A stretch of DNA of 64,000 nt from Streptomyces composti (GCF_012034205.1 NZ_JAATEM010000004.1:176131-240130), one strand, 5' to 3'. Shown: positions 9,586 through 18,241, counted from the stretch's first letter. Translations and numbers: made by a program. Notes: generated by a model not told the origin, from the letters alone.

Positions 9586-10461
9586 ATGCACCTGCGCGCT
9601 GTAACCGCCTCGGCCACCGCGCTCCTGAGCATCACCGCCCTGCTGCTGTCCGCCTCCCCCGCCGGCGCCACGGGCGAGGGACGGTGGCGTCCCGAGGTCG
9701 TCGCGCACCGCGGTGCCTCCGCCTACGCACCCGAGAACACCCTTCAGGCCGTGGACAAGGCGGCCGAGCTGGGGATCGACTGGGTGGAGAACGACGTCCA
9801 GCGCACCAAGGACGGGGAACTGGTGGTGATGCACGACGACAATCTGCAGCGCACCACCAATGCCGAGGAGGTCTTCCCCGACCGGGCTCCGTGGAGGGTG
9901 AAGGACTTCACCGCCGCGGAGATCGCCCGGCTGGACGCGGGCAGCTGGTTCGGCCCCGAGTACGCGGGCGCCCGGGTGCCGACGCTCGAGCAGTACCTGC
10001 ACCGGGTGGAGCGGCACCATCAGAAGCTGCTGCTGGAGATCAAGAATCCTGAGCTGTACCCCGGCATCGAGCGCGACACCCTCAAGGTCCTCAGCAACGA
10101 GGGCTGGCTCGACCGCTGGCACACCCGGGGGCGGCTGATCGTGCAGAGCTTCAGCGCGGACAGCGTGCGTACCGTGCACGAGCTGAAGCCGGCCGTCAAG
10201 ACGGGCTTCCTGGGCACGCCGCCGGTCGCCGACCTGCCCGCGTACGCGCGCTTCACCGACCAGATCAATCCCCCGCACGGCTCGCTCACCGCGAGCTATG
10301 TCACGGCCGTCCAGGCCTTCCGGGGCGCGCACGGCAGGCGGATGGAGGTCTTCACCTGGACCGTGGACGACCCGGCCGCGGCCCGCCGGGTGGCCGGCCT
10401 CGGCGTGGACGGCATCATCAGCAACGCGCCGGACGTGGTGCGGGACGCGGTGGGCGGCTGA
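9586..10461 (+). CDS. glpQ: Secreted glycerophosphodiester phosphodiesterase
   Basis: Hydrolyses glycerophosphodiesters to glycerol-3-phosphate and an alcohol, scavenging phosphate and carbon outside the cell. A Sec signal peptide spans residues 1-29 (MHLRAVTASATALLSITALL, cleavage after ASPAGA). The GDPD domain starts with the catalytic VVAHRGASAYAPENTL (His-Arg, and Glu), then WVENDVQRTKDGELVVMHDD (metal-binding Glu/Asp and second His). LLLEIKNP follows, and later FTWTVDD and GVDGIISNAPD close the TIM barrel. 291 aa. The ATG is 5 nt after GCGAGGAG. Repeats upstream suggest PhoP control under phosphate limitation. It probably corresponds to one of the two known Streptomyces glpQ paralogues. 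Confidence 0.95.
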   Translation: MHLRAVTASATALLSITALLLSASPAGATGEGRWRPEVVAHRGASAYAPENTLQAVDKAAELGIDWVENDVQRTKDGELVVMHDDNLQRTTNAEEVFPDRAPWRVKDFTAAEIARLDAGSWFGPEYAGARVPTLEQYLHRVERHHQKLLLEIKNPELYPGIERDTLKVLSNEGWLDRWHTRGRLIVQSFSADSVRTVHELKPAVKTGFLGTPPVADLPAYARFTDQINPPHGSLTASYVTAVQAFRGAHGRRMEVFTWTVDDPAAARRVAGLGVDGIISNAPDVVRDAVGG

Positions 10462-10604
10462 GCGCCGCGTCGTGATGCCGGTGGCCGTCGGCCGCGTCCG
10501 GCCGGGCGGGCGGCTGGTGGACGCCGGCCGCCGCGCCCGCGCGGGGCCGCGGCTCCGGGCCGCTGACCGACGCGTTGTCAGTGGCGGGCCGTACGGTGGG
10601 CCGC

Positions 10605-11159
10605 ATGGACAGCCATGGGCAGGACGAGCAGCGGGTCGTGTGGGCCGTCGTGGACACCGGCATCGGCCCGCTGCTGCTGGCGGCGACCGGCAAGGGCCTG
10701 GTCAACGTCGTCTTCCACGCGACCGGGACGGTGCGCGACGCGGCCCTGCGGCGGCTCGCGTCGCGGTTCGGCGGTGAGCCGGTCGAGGATCCCGGCTCGC
10801 CGCTGCTGGCCGAGGCGATACGCCAGGTCCGGGCCTACTTCGCCGGTGAACGCACCGAGTTCGAACTGCCGCTGGACTGGTCGCTGATCTCCGGCTTCAA
10901 CCGTGAGGTGCTGCAGCAACTGGCCTCCGGCGTCCCGTACGGCACGGTGGTCGGCTACGGCGACCTGGCCGGGCGGGTGGGCCAGCCCGGTGCCGCGCAG
11001 GCGGTGGGCATGGCGATGGGAGCCAATCCGCTGCCGGTGGTGGTGCCCTGCCACCGGGTGGTGGAGAGCGACGGCGGCATCGGTGGGTTCGGGGGCGGTC
11101 TGGAGACCAAGCGGCGGCTGCTGGCGCTCGAAGGGGTGCTGCCCGAGCCGCTGTTCTGA
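10605..11159 (+). CDS. ogt: Methylated-DNA--protein-cysteine methyltransferase
   Basis: 184 aa suicide repair protein that moves the alkyl group from O6-alkylguanine (and O4-alkylthymine) to its own cysteine. The active-site motif VVPCHRVV is near residue 150, preceded by the DNA-binding helix region VPYGTVVGYGDLAGRVG and followed by GGIGGFGGGLETKRRLLALEG. The N-terminal domain is the short Ogt type without an Ada metal site or AlkA fusion. ATG 10605 is preferred over an in-frame upstream GTG because the homologous core begins just after it. It stands alone, with 143 bp to glpQ upstream. Confidence 0.95.
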   Translation: MDSHGQDEQRVVWAVVDTGIGPLLLAATGKGLVNVVFHATGTVRDAALRRLASRFGGEPVEDPGSPLLAEAIRQVRAYFAGERTEFELPLDWSLISGFNREVLQQLASGVPYGTVVGYGDLAGRVGQPGAAQAVGMAMGANPLPVVVPCHRVVESDGGIGGFGGGLETKRRLLALEGVLPEPLF

Positions 11160-11245
11160 GGGCCGGGCAGAGCGTCAGGGCGCGTCGGACGCATCCGGCG
11201 TGTCAGCCGCCGGCCGCCGGTCAGGCGCGTCCGTTCGCCGGTCGG

Positions 11246-11707
11246 CTAGTCGTAATGGCGTGCCTCGAAGACGTTTCCGTCGGGGTCGCGGAAGTAGAAG
11301 CTGCGCCGGGCCAGGCCGCGGGCGCCGAAGGAGTCGTGGCCGATGTCCGTCATCGGTACGTCCTGTTCCGCCAGGCGGGTGCGCAGTGTGTCGAAGGCGG
11401 CGGCCGTCAGGGACAGGCAGACGTGGTTGACGGGGTGGCCGGCGCTCTCGGCCGCGCCGGGCAGCATCGTCATCCGCTCCGCCTTGGCCACCGGCATCAG
11501 GTCGAGGATGGTCTCCTCGTTGACCCGTACCGACGGGAAGGGCGCCTCACCCACGGAGTAGTCGGAGAGCCGGACGGGCTCCAGGCCGACCGCCTTCTCG
11601 TAGAAGCCGGCCGCGGCGACGGGGTCGCGCACCCAGAGCACGATGTGGTCGAGGCGTGCCGGGTGCGCTGCGTCCGTCGTGTGATCGTCCGTGGTGTTTT
11701 CGCTCAT
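11246..11707 (-). CDS. VOC (glyoxalase/bleomycin-resistance fold) family protein
   Basis: 153 aa, one vicinal-oxygen-chelate domain made of two beta-alpha-beta-beta-beta modules. RLDHIVLWVRDPVAAAGFYE opens the domain with the first metal His; HPVNHVCLSL opens the second half; RSFYFRDPDGNVFEARHYD closes it with the conserved Glu. Residues 1-14 are a polar Thr/Asp-rich tail. The substrate is unknown: dioxygenases, glyoxalases and resistance proteins share this fold. Convergent with ogt and divergent from psuG, about 100 bp apart. Confidence 0.88.
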   Translation of the reverse strand: MSENTTDDHTTDAAHPARLDHIVLWVRDPVAAAGFYEKAVGLEPVRLSDYSVGEAPFPSVRVNEETILDLMPVAKAERMTMLPGAAESAGHPVNHVCLSLTAAAFDTLRTRLAEQDVPMTDIGHDSFGARGLARRSFYFRDPDGNVFEARHYD

Positions 11708-11807
11708 ACGTCCAGAATCCGTGATCTTCGTGACGCCGCGCAAGGGGTTTGATCACGGTCCCGGCCCGCCAGAGATGAGGGAAGGGCGACAGACGGGAGG
11801 CAGACCA

Positions 11808-12719
11808 GTGGTGCTCACGGTGTCCGAAGAGGTGCGGGAGGCGCTCGCGTCCGGCCGGCCGGTGGTGGCCCTGGAGTCGACGATCATCGCGCACGGGCTG
11901 CCCCGGCCGCGCAATCTGCAGGTGGCGTCGGAGCTGGAGGACACAGTCCGCCAGGAGGGTGCCGTGCCGGCGACGATCGCCGTGCTGGACGGTTCGCCGC
12001 ACATCGGCCTGGACAAGGACCAGCTGGAGCGGATCGCGAACGAGGACGGGATACGCAAGCTGGGCCACCGGGACCTGCCGCTCGCGATGGCCTCGGGGGC
12101 CAGCGGGGCCACCACCGTGTCGGCGACCGCACTGCTCGCCGCCCGGGCGGGCGTGCGGGTGTTCGCGACCGGCGGCCTGGGCGGGGTGCACCGGGAGTGG
12201 ACGGTGACACAGGACGAGTCGGCCGATCTGTCGCTGCTGGCGCACACGCGGATCACGGTGGTGTGCGCGGGCGTGAAGTCGATTCTGGACGTGCCGGCGA
12301 CGCTGCAGCGGCTGGAGACCCTCGGCGTCGCGGTCGCCGGATACGGCACGGACCGCTTCCCCGGCTTCTATCTGTCGGACTCCGGGCATCCGGTGGACTG
12401 GCGGCTGGACACCCCCGGGCAGGTGGCCGGGGTCATGCGGGCACAGGACGCGCTCGGCGCACCCGAGTCGGCGCTGATCGTGGCGCATCCCGTGCCGGAG
12501 GACGAGCAGCTGGACCCGGCGCTGCACGACCGGGTGCTCGCGGAGGCGCTGCACGCCTGCGAGCGGGAAGGCGTCACAGGCCAGGCGGTCACGCCCTTCC
12601 TGCTGGACTACCTGGTGCGGCACACCGACGGTGCCTCCCTCGCCGCGAATCTCGCGGCGGTGCGGGGCAATGTGCGCCTGGCGGCACGGATCGCGGCGGC
12701 CTGGAACGCCGGGGAGTGA
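11808..12719 (+). CDS. psuG: Pseudouridine-5'-phosphate glycosidase
   Basis: 303 aa. Cleaves the C-C glycosidic bond of pseudouridine 5'-phosphate to uracil and ribose 5-phosphate, completing pseudouridine degradation. Family motifs: VVALESTIIAHGLPRPRNL with the essential Glu, ATIAVLDGSPHIGL, KLGHRDLPLAMASGASGATT, FATGGLGGVHR, VVCAGVKSILDVPATL with the Lys that forms the ring-opened ribose imine, and GTDRFPGFYL. The GTG at 11808 lies 7 nt after GGGAGG; an ATG 33 nt further upstream has no comparable site. The stop is 2 nt before the kinase gene, so the pair is translationally linked. Confidence 0.95.
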   Translation: MVLTVSEEVREALASGRPVVALESTIIAHGLPRPRNLQVASELEDTVRQEGAVPATIAVLDGSPHIGLDKDQLERIANEDGIRKLGHRDLPLAMASGASGATTVSATALLAARAGVRVFATGGLGGVHREWTVTQDESADLSLLAHTRITVVCAGVKSILDVPATLQRLETLGVAVAGYGTDRFPGFYLSDSGHPVDWRLDTPGQVAGVMRAQDALGAPESALIVAHPVPEDEQLDPALHDRVLAEALHACEREGVTGQAVTPFLLDYLVRHTDGASLAANLAAVRGNVRLAARIAAAWNAGE

Positions 12720-12721
12720 CG

Positions 12722-13630
12722 GTGGGCCGCGCGGGAGCACTGCTGGTCGCCGGCGACGTGATCACGGATGTCGTCGCACGGCACCGGGGCCCGCTGGCCC
12801 CCGGCACGGACACCACGGCCTCCGTCCGGCGGGTACCGGGCGGGGCGGGCGCCAATGTGGCCTGCTGGGCGGCACGTTGGGGTGGTGCGGAGGTACGGCT
12901 GCTGGGGCGGGTCGGCGCGGACGAGGCGGAGTGGCACGAGCGGGAGCTGACGGCGTGCGGGGTGCGCCCCGTTCTCGTCGTCGATGAGGAGACGCCCACC
13001 GGCACGGTGATCTGCCTGGTCGACGAGGACGCCCGGGCCGAGCGGACGTTCCTCACCGACAGCGGTGCCTCGCTGCGTCTCGAACCGGCCGACTGGTCCG
13101 ACGCGTTGCTGGACGGAGTGGCCCGGCTGCATCTGTCGGGCTACCTGCTGTTCAGCGAGAGCGGCCGGGAGTTCGTGACGGTGGCCATGAAGGCCGCACG
13201 CGAACGGGACGTGCCGGTGAGCCTGGATCCGGCCTCGGCCGGGTTCATCAGGCGGCTGGGCGCCGAGCGGTGCCTCGCGCGAGTCGGCGGTGTGGACGTG
13301 CTGCTGCCCAGCCGCGACGAGGCATGCCTGCTCACCGGGCTGTCCGACGTTGCGGAGGCGACGGCCCGGCTCAGCCGGAGCGTCCCGCTGGTGGTGACCA
13401 AACAGGGAGCGCGCGGCGCGCTGCTGGCACGTTCGGGAGCGGTGTACGCCCGTGTCCCCGCCGGGCCGGCGGTGCCGCGGGACACCACGGGTGCGGGCGA
13501 CGCCTTCACCGGTGCCTTCCTCGCGGCCCTGCTGGAGGGCGCGGAGCCCCAGGAGGCGGCGGCACGGGGCTGCGCGGCGGGCGCACGGGCGGTGGCACAC
13601 GTGGGTGGCCGGCCTCCGGCACGGGTCTGA
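12722..13630 (+). CDS. psuK: PfkB-family carbohydrate kinase, probable pseudouridine kinase
   Basis: 302 aa ribokinase-fold kinase. The N-terminal substrate motif is VPGGAGANVACWAARWGG (near residue 40), and the C-terminal PfkB signature with the catalytic base is DTTGAGDAFTGAFLAALLEG (near 258). ATP-site elements VLLPSRDEACLLTG and LVVTKQGARGALL lie between. It starts 2 nt after the psuG stop, the usual partner arrangement: the kinase makes pseudouridine 5'-phosphate for PsuG. Substrate is inferred from this pairing, since PfkB kinases are hard to distinguish by sequence. GTG start. About 350 bp of repetitive non-coding DNA follow. Confidence 0.85.
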   Translation: MGRAGALLVAGDVITDVVARHRGPLAPGTDTTASVRRVPGGAGANVACWAARWGGAEVRLLGRVGADEAEWHERELTACGVRPVLVVDEETPTGTVICLVDEDARAERTFLTDSGASLRLEPADWSDALLDGVARLHLSGYLLFSESGREFVTVAMKAARERDVPVSLDPASAGFIRRLGAERCLARVGGVDVLLPSRDEACLLTGLSDVAEATARLSRSVPLVVTKQGARGALLARSGAVYARVPAGPAVPRDTTGAGDAFTGAFLAALLEGAEPQEAAARGCAAGARAVAHVGGRPPARV

Positions 13631-13987
13631 GGGCCTGCTGCAGCACGGTTCCGGTGTCGGCCGCGGGCGGCTGGCTGTCGTCCGCGAGACCCCCGGCGCG
13701 GTCTCGGGAGGTCGCGGCCGTGAACCGGGCGGGATGCCGGGCTCACCCCGGCGCCGGATCCGGCCTCAGCCCGGCTCGAGTCGCCTCCACACCCGCCGGA
13801 CCCTGCTCGGCCCGGCTTCCTCGGCCTGACCAGGCCCGGTCCCGGCCCGGCTTCCTCGGCCTGACCAGACCCGGCCTCAGCCCGGCCCGGCCCGCCTCGG
13901 AACCCGCCGGACCGGGCCTTCGGGCCGGCTTGATCTCAGGCGCGGGCCGGCGGGGCCGTCTCGGCACACCTGGAGTCCGAGCGCTCG
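13631..13987. other. Intergenic GC-rich region with direct repeats
   Basis: 357 bp between convergent psuK and a methyltransferase gene. It contains no convincing gene; an 82-codon minus-strand reading consists only of the repeats. A 25-bp unit occurs at 13809-13833 and again identically at 13844-13868, with several degenerate copies of cggcctcagcccggc around them. The repeats probably form hairpins that end both transcripts. Confidence 0.7.
13809..13868 (+). repeat. 25-bp direct repeat, two identical copies
   Basis: The unit begins ggcccggcttcctcggcctg and is found at 13809-13833 and 13844-13868, separated by 10 bp. It lies in non-coding DNA between convergent genes, with degenerate flanking copies. 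Confidence 0.85.
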
Positions 13988-14806
13988 TCACCGAACCTTG
14001 GACGCCTGCGACTTGCGTCCCCGTGCCGAGATCAGCGGCGCGGCCGACAGGGCCAGCTCGCCGGTGGCCAGGTTGCCGAGATGTTCCTCGATGTCCCCCG
14101 CGGTGGCCAGCCCCGCCACGAGGAGCCGGTCGCCGAGCAGCCGGACGGTGGCGGACTCCAGCCTGGCGCAGGCCGGATCGGCGTACGGGATGTACGCGTC
14201 GGCCGTCACCTCGGTGAGGCCGGCCTGCCGCAGCAGGCGGGGCAGGACGCGGCCCTGGGCATGGCTCTGGGCGTGGCTCTGGCCGCGTGCGGTGCGGAGC
14301 TCGTGGATGCCGCGCCGCAGCCGGTTGGCGAGCCGCTCCCCGGGGCCGTGCTCGTCGGGGCAGGCGAGCGGCTGGAGTTCGGGGTCGGTGTCCTCGATCA
14401 GCAGATGACCGCCGGGGCGCAGGGCGGCGGCCATGGCGCGGACCGCCCGTTCACGGTCGGCCGCCTCGACGAACGGGAGCCGGGCGTGCACCAGGTCGAA
14501 GCCCCCGGCGGGCGGTTCGCCGGACGCGATGTCGTGGTTCAGGATCTCCACCGGCGGTCGGGCGGCGGGGGCGGACCAGGTGGTGTCAACCGGCGTGGCC
14601 AGCACCCGGCCCGTCGGACCGACCCGTTTGGCCAGCCAGGACACCAGGGAAGTGCTGCCGATCCCCCAGCAGCGCCAGCCGGGGCGGACCCCGACGGCCT
14701 CGAGATGCCGGATCGTCGTGGGGTCGTACAGGGCGGCGAAGGCGTCATGGCCCTCCGCCGCCTCGGCCTGCCGGTGGTGGAGCACGTTCCCGTCGGTTCG
14801 CATCAT
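13988..14806 (-). CDS. Class I SAM-dependent methyltransferase-like protein
   Basis: 272 aa. The Rossmann methyltransferase core spans about 25-170: the glycine-rich loop VRPGWRCWGIGSTSLVSWLA, VLATPVDTTW, LNHDIASGEPPAGGFDLVHA (motifs II/III) and ALRPGGHLLIEDTDPELQPL. The first motif has Ile-Gly-Ser-Thr-Ser where most relatives have a GxGxG-type loop, so SAM binding may be altered. A Ser-His-Ala-Gln repeat (SHAQSHAQ) sits near 195. The substrate is unknown. Starts at paired ATG codons (14806/14803). Divergent from corA across about 200 bp. Confidence 0.78.
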   Translation of the reverse strand: MMRTDGNVLHHRQAEAAEGHDAFAALYDPTTIRHLEAVGVRPGWRCWGIGSTSLVSWLAKRVGPTGRVLATPVDTTWSAPAARPPVEILNHDIASGEPPAGGFDLVHARLPFVEAADRERAVRAMAAALRPGGHLLIEDTDPELQPLACPDEHGPGERLANRLRRGIHELRTARGQSHAQSHAQGRVLPRLLRQAGLTEVTADAYIPYADPACARLESATVRLLGDRLLVAGLATAGDIEEHLGNLATGELALSAAPLISARGRKSQASKVR

Positions 14807-15008
14807 GATGCGATCATCCCATTTGCCCGGCTTGTCCCCGGTGGGCGACGCGGCGGGAACGCGGCCCGGCGTGGTTCGTCCACAGCCGGGAACAAAGCGG
14901 AACGAGCCCTTTCCACAGGCCCGCACGCGGATCTGGCCGTGCTGGCAGACTGATCGCCAAGGCGCGGAGCGCGGAAGCTGCGCGGGGGAACCACGCGAGG
15001 AGAGCCTG

Positions 15009-16136
15009 ATGTCGAGGGCAGCACAACTGCGGAGGGTCACCGGTCTCGGCAGGGTCGCCGGACTGCGCAGAGTCGCCCGGCTGACCCGGCGCCGGGCCCG
15101 TGTGGACCTGAGCCACCCGGCCCGCTCGCCGCTCGGCTCCTCGGTGGTCAACTGCGTGACCTACCGGGACGGTGTGCGCACGGCGGCCAGCGGCGATCCG
15201 GTGGAGGCCGTGCGGCAGGTGCGCAGGAGCGGCGAGGGTTTCGTCTGGCTGGGGCTGCACGAGCCGGCGGACGAGGAGTTCACGGGCGTCGCCGAGCTGT
15301 TCGACCTGCATCCGCTGGCGGTCGAGGACGCGGTCGAGGCCCACCAGCGCCCCAAGCTGGAGCGGTACGGGGAGACGCTGTTCGCGGTGTTCAAGACAGT
15401 CTGCTATGCCGAGCACGAGGAGCTCACCGCCACCAGCGAGGTGGTGGACACCGGCGAGATCATGGTGTTCCTCGGCCCGGACTTCGTGGTCACGGTGCGG
15501 CACGGCCGGCACGGCTCGCTCGGTCCGGTGCGTGAGGACCTGGAGTCCGACCGGCAGCAGCTCGCCCTGGGGCCGTCCGCGGTGCTGCACGCGATCGCGG
15601 ACCACGTGGTGGACGACTATCTGCGGGTCATCGACGCGGTGCAGCTGGACATCGACCATGTCGAGAGCGACGTCTTCGCCGAGCACGGCGCCCGGGTCGA
15701 TCCGGGCCGCATCTACCAGCTCAAGCGTGAACTCCTCGAGCTGAAGCGGGCCGTGGTGCCGCTCGACCGCCCGCTGGAGGAGCTCGCCACCCGTCCGGCC
15801 CGGGTGATCGCCCCGGACATACAGGCCTACTTCCGCGACGTGGCCGACCATCTGCAGCGGGCGAAGGAGCAGATAGCCTCCTTCGACGAGCTGATCAACT
15901 CGATCCTGCAGGCGCACCTGGCGCAGGTCACGGTCGCGCAGAACGAGGACATGCGGAAGATCACCGCCTGGGCCGCGATCGTGGCGGTGCCGACGATGGT
16001 CTGCGGCGTCTACGGGATGAACTTCGACCACATGCCGGAGCTGCGCTGGCGGTACGGCTACGGCTTGGTCCTGGGCGTCATATCGGTGGCGTGCCTGCTG
16101 CTGTACCGGGCGTTCCGCCGCAGCCGCTGGCTCTGA
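15009..16136 (+). CDS. corA: CorA-type magnesium/cobalt transporter
   Basis: 375 aa. Pentameric Mg2+/Co2+ channel of the CorA-Mrs2 superfamily. A basic N-terminal extension (residues 1-40, Arg-rich) precedes the cytoplasmic alpha/beta funnel (FVWLGLHEPADEEF, VEDAVEAHQRPKLERYGETL). The long helical stalk runs about 170-310. The first transmembrane helix ITAWAAIVAVPTMVCGVYGM ends in the diagnostic YGMNF selectivity motif; the second is GLVLGVISVACLLLYRAF, followed by a basic tail. ATG 15009 is preceded by GAGGAG. A strong hairpin follows immediately downstream. Confidence 0.95.
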   Translation: MSRAAQLRRVTGLGRVAGLRRVARLTRRRARVDLSHPARSPLGSSVVNCVTYRDGVRTAASGDPVEAVRQVRRSGEGFVWLGLHEPADEEFTGVAELFDLHPLAVEDAVEAHQRPKLERYGETLFAVFKTVCYAEHEELTATSEVVDTGEIMVFLGPDFVVTVRHGRHGSLGPVREDLESDRQQLALGPSAVLHAIADHVVDDYLRVIDAVQLDIDHVESDVFAEHGARVDPGRIYQLKRELLELKRAVVPLDRPLEELATRPARVIAPDIQAYFRDVADHLQRAKEQIASFDELINSILQAHLAQVTVAQNEDMRKITAWAAIVAVPTMVCGVYGMNFDHMPELRWRYGYGLVLGVISVACLLLYRAFRRSRWL

Positions 16137-16143
16137 GCGGCCC

Positions 16144-16178
16144 GCGGTCCGGGCCCGCCGGGGCCGGACCCGGACCGC
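16144..16178. terminator. Hairpin terminator between corA and the CBS gene
   Basis: Perfect 10-bp inverted repeat GCGGTCCGGG (16144-16153) and CCCGGACCGC (16169-16178) lies 7 bp after the corA stop between convergent genes. No U tract follows, as is common for Streptomyces terminators. Confidence 0.6.
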
Positions 16179-16206
16179 GGCACGGGGCCGGACCGCGGCA
16201 CGGGGC
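16171..16206 (+). repeat. 18-bp perfect tandem repeat
   Basis: CGGACCGCGGCACGGGGC is repeated head to tail at 16171-16188 and 16189-16206. It overlaps the right arm of the terminator, so either copy could pair with the left arm. Confidence 0.85.
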
Positions 16207-16215
16207 CGGTGTCCG

Positions 16216-16641
16216 TCAGGCGGTCGTCCTGGCGTACACGCTCTCTGCCCAGGAGGCCATCTGGTCGTCGGCCAGGTGCTGGGCCAGGTCGGATTCGCTG
16301 ATCATGCCGACCAGCCGCTTGTCCTCGACCACGGGGAGCCGGCGGATGCGATGGGTCTGCATCTCGCTGAGCACCTCGCTGACGTCGGCGCCGGCGTCGA
16401 TCCAGCGGGGTGTGCCCTTGGCCAGGTCGCCCGCGGTGACCCGGGAGGGGTCCTGCCCCCTGGCGACACAGTCGACGACGATGTCGCGGTCGGTGAGGAT
16501 GCCGCACAGCCGCTCGTTCTCGTCGCTGATGGGCAGAGCACCGACGTTCAGTTCACGCATCAGCTGAGCGGCGCGGTCGAGCGTTTCGTGGGCGGGGATC
16601 CACTGGGCGCCACGGTGCATGATGTCTCCGGCGGTGGTCAT
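16216..16641 (-). CDS. CBS-domain pair protein (Hrp1/IMPDH-module type)
   Basis: 141 aa made of two CBS motifs forming one Bateman module, which in this family senses adenosine nucleotides. CBS1 (about 1-60) contains GALPISDENERLCGILTDRD; CBS2 (about 75-130) contains RRLPVVEDKRLVGMISESDL. Size and layout match the stand-alone CBS proteins of actinobacteria related to mycobacterial hypoxic response protein 1. No enzyme domain is attached. The ATG at 16641 has GGGAGG six bases upstream; a preceding TTG is also in frame. Ligand and partner are unknown. Confidence 0.92.
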   Translation of the reverse strand: MTTAGDIMHRGAQWIPAHETLDRAAQLMRELNVGALPISDENERLCGILTDRDIVVDCVARGQDPSRVTAGDLAKGTPRWIDAGADVSEVLSEMQTHRIRRLPVVEDKRLVGMISESDLAQHLADDQMASWAESVYARTTA

Positions 16642-16788
16642 CAAATACCTCCCGATGCCGGACGGCCGGCGCAGCGCGGGACACGCCGCGAGTCCCGGCG
16701 CCTCTCATTGTCCCGGCTCCCTCCGCACGCGGCACCCGGAGAGCGGGGCCGCACGCGCCACCTGCGGGCGCGTCCCGTACGGGTCCGC

Positions 16789-17430
16789 TCAGCCGCGCCA
16801 GGCCGGGCGGCGCGGATCGTCGGCACGGATCAGCACGTCGGCGGTCTCCGCCGGATCGGTCTCCCGCTCGTAGCGCTCGAAGGCCGGCAGGGTCCACTGC
16901 TCCTGCTCCGGTGTCCGGCGGCGCAGCGCGCCCGGGGAGAGCAGGAGGTGGACGCTCAGATCGAAGGGGAACCAGTGACGCAGCAGGAAAGGTCCGTGCA
17001 GCAACAGCACGCCGCCCGGCGGGAGTTCGACATAGCCGCTGCGGGTGGAACGGTCCGTCACCGGGTCACGCAGGTCGGGCAGGACGCGGCCGCTGCCACC
17101 GGGTTCGAGGGGGCCGAACACCTCCCGCCACAGCGCACCGGTGTCGTACCAGCCCTCGTAGTAGGAGTCCACGTCCCGGTGGCCGTGCTCGAGGCGGAGC
17201 GAGGCGGGCCGCCAGAATCCGTCCGTGCCGACGACCAGCGAGGGGCGGCCGCGCACCCGCAGCGCCTCGGCGACGCGTTCCGCGAGATCGCCGGGCCGGG
17301 CGGCCGGTGCCCCGTCGAAGGCGACCCGCAGCCAGGGGCCGCCGTCGGCCGCCCGCAGCTCGAGCAGGCGCTCGGAGAGAAGGTCGCCGAGCCGGTCCCA
17401 GGTGATCGCTTCGAGTCGCACACGCCCCAT
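16789..17430 (-). CDS. Uridine-kinase-like protein lacking the P-loop lysine
   Basis: 213 aa with the layout of P-loop nucleoside kinases: LRVAFDGAPAARPGDLAERV takes the place of the Walker A, GTDGFWRPASLRLEHGHRDV and DSYYEGWYDTGALWREV occupy the substrate region, VLLLHGPFLLRHWFPFDLSV gives the Walker-B-like strand, and DVLIRADDPRRPAWRG ends the protein. The GxxxxGK[ST] loop is replaced by GAPAARPG, so canonical ATP binding is doubtful. It is either a divergent kinase or a non-catalytic relative. Single gene, upstream and divergent of a DUF2293 gene. Confidence 0.75.
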   Translation of the reverse strand: MGRVRLEAITWDRLGDLLSERLLELRAADGGPWLRVAFDGAPAARPGDLAERVAEALRVRGRPSLVVGTDGFWRPASLRLEHGHRDVDSYYEGWYDTGALWREVFGPLEPGGSGRVLPDLRDPVTDRSTRSGYVELPPGGVLLLHGPFLLRHWFPFDLSVHLLLSPGALRRRTPEQEQWTLPAFERYERETDPAETADVLIRADDPRRPAWRG

Positions 17431-17542
17431 GATGCTCCGCCCCCGGCGCGCGCTGCGCGGTGTACCGGGCGCGGCTCATGGGACGGACCGCACAGCCGGT
17501 GGAACGTGGGACCACCCCCCTGCCGAAGGGAAGGAGAAGAGC

Positions 17543-18241
17543 ATGGCCTCCCGCACAACTCACCCTCCCCCTCCCGGACTTGTGGTGCATCAGCCGCTCG
17601 GCCGGCGGCACTGTTCGGCCTGCCGTCGCGGCCCGCTGCCGCTGCTCGTCATGGAGAACGGGGTGCCGCGCTGCCTGGACTGCTCCGACCTGGGCCATCT
17701 GGTCTTCCTGCCGCGCGGGGACACGGCGCTCACCCGCAGGGCGCGGGAGGAGAGCACACTGTCGGCGGTGGTCGTGCGGTTCAACCGGCGCAAGGGCCGG
17801 TACGAGCGGCAGGGGGTCCTGGTCGAGGAGGATGCACTGGCCCGGGCCGAGCAGCGGTGTCTGGCGGACGCCGAGGCCCGCCGCAGACGGCGGGCGCGGG
17901 ACGCGCGGCGGCGGGCGGCCGAGGACGCGCGCTTCACCGCGGCCTTCGCGGCGCAGATCCGGCGGCTGTATCCCGGCTGTCCCGAGGAGCGGGCCCGGGC
18001 CATCGCCGAGCACGCCTCGGTGCGGGGCAGCGGCCGGGTGGGCCGGAGCGCGGCAGGACGGGCCCTGTCGGAGAGAGCGGTGATCTCGGCGGTCGTGGCG
18101 TCCGTGCGCCATGCGGACACCCCGTACGACCGGCTGCTGATGAGCGGCGTACCCCGCCACGAGGCGCGCCGCAGGATCGCCGCGGCCGTGGACACGGTGC
18201 TGCGCGGCTGGCAGGGGGCGGGCCTCGGCTCCACCGGGTGA
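17543..18241 (+). CDS. DUF2293 domain protein with N-terminal zinc ribbon
   Basis: 232 aa of unknown function. Residues 20-50 hold two CxxC pairs (HCSACRRG and RCLDCSD), a likely zinc ribbon. Residues 85-135 are a highly basic Arg-rich helix. The C-terminal DUF2293 domain (about 140-225) has YPGCPEERARAIAEHASVRG, SGRVGRSAAGRALSE, VRHADTPYDRLLMSG and ARRRIAAAVDTVLRGW. The zinc ribbon and basic helix suggest nucleic-acid contact, but this is inference. Start ATG 17543 follows AAGGAG. Confidence 0.85.
   Translation: MASRTTHPPPPGLVVHQPLGRRHCSACRRGPLPLLVMENGVPRCLDCSDLGHLVFLPRGDTALTRRAREESTLSAVVVRFNRRKGRYERQGVLVEEDALARAEQRCLADAEARRRRRARDARRRAAEDARFTAAFAAQIRRLYPGCPEERARAIAEHASVRGSGRVGRSAAGRALSERAVISAVVASVRHADTPYDRLLMSGVPRHEARRRIAAAVDTVLRGWQGAGLGSTG

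Noticed and set aside
13801..13880. Possible CRISPR array
   Set aside because: Only two identical 25-bp copies with 10-bp spacing, no variable spacers of usable length and no cas genes.
13743..13991. 82-codon minus-strand frame between psuK and the methyltransferase
   Set aside because: Translates the 25-bp repeats only; likely non-coding.
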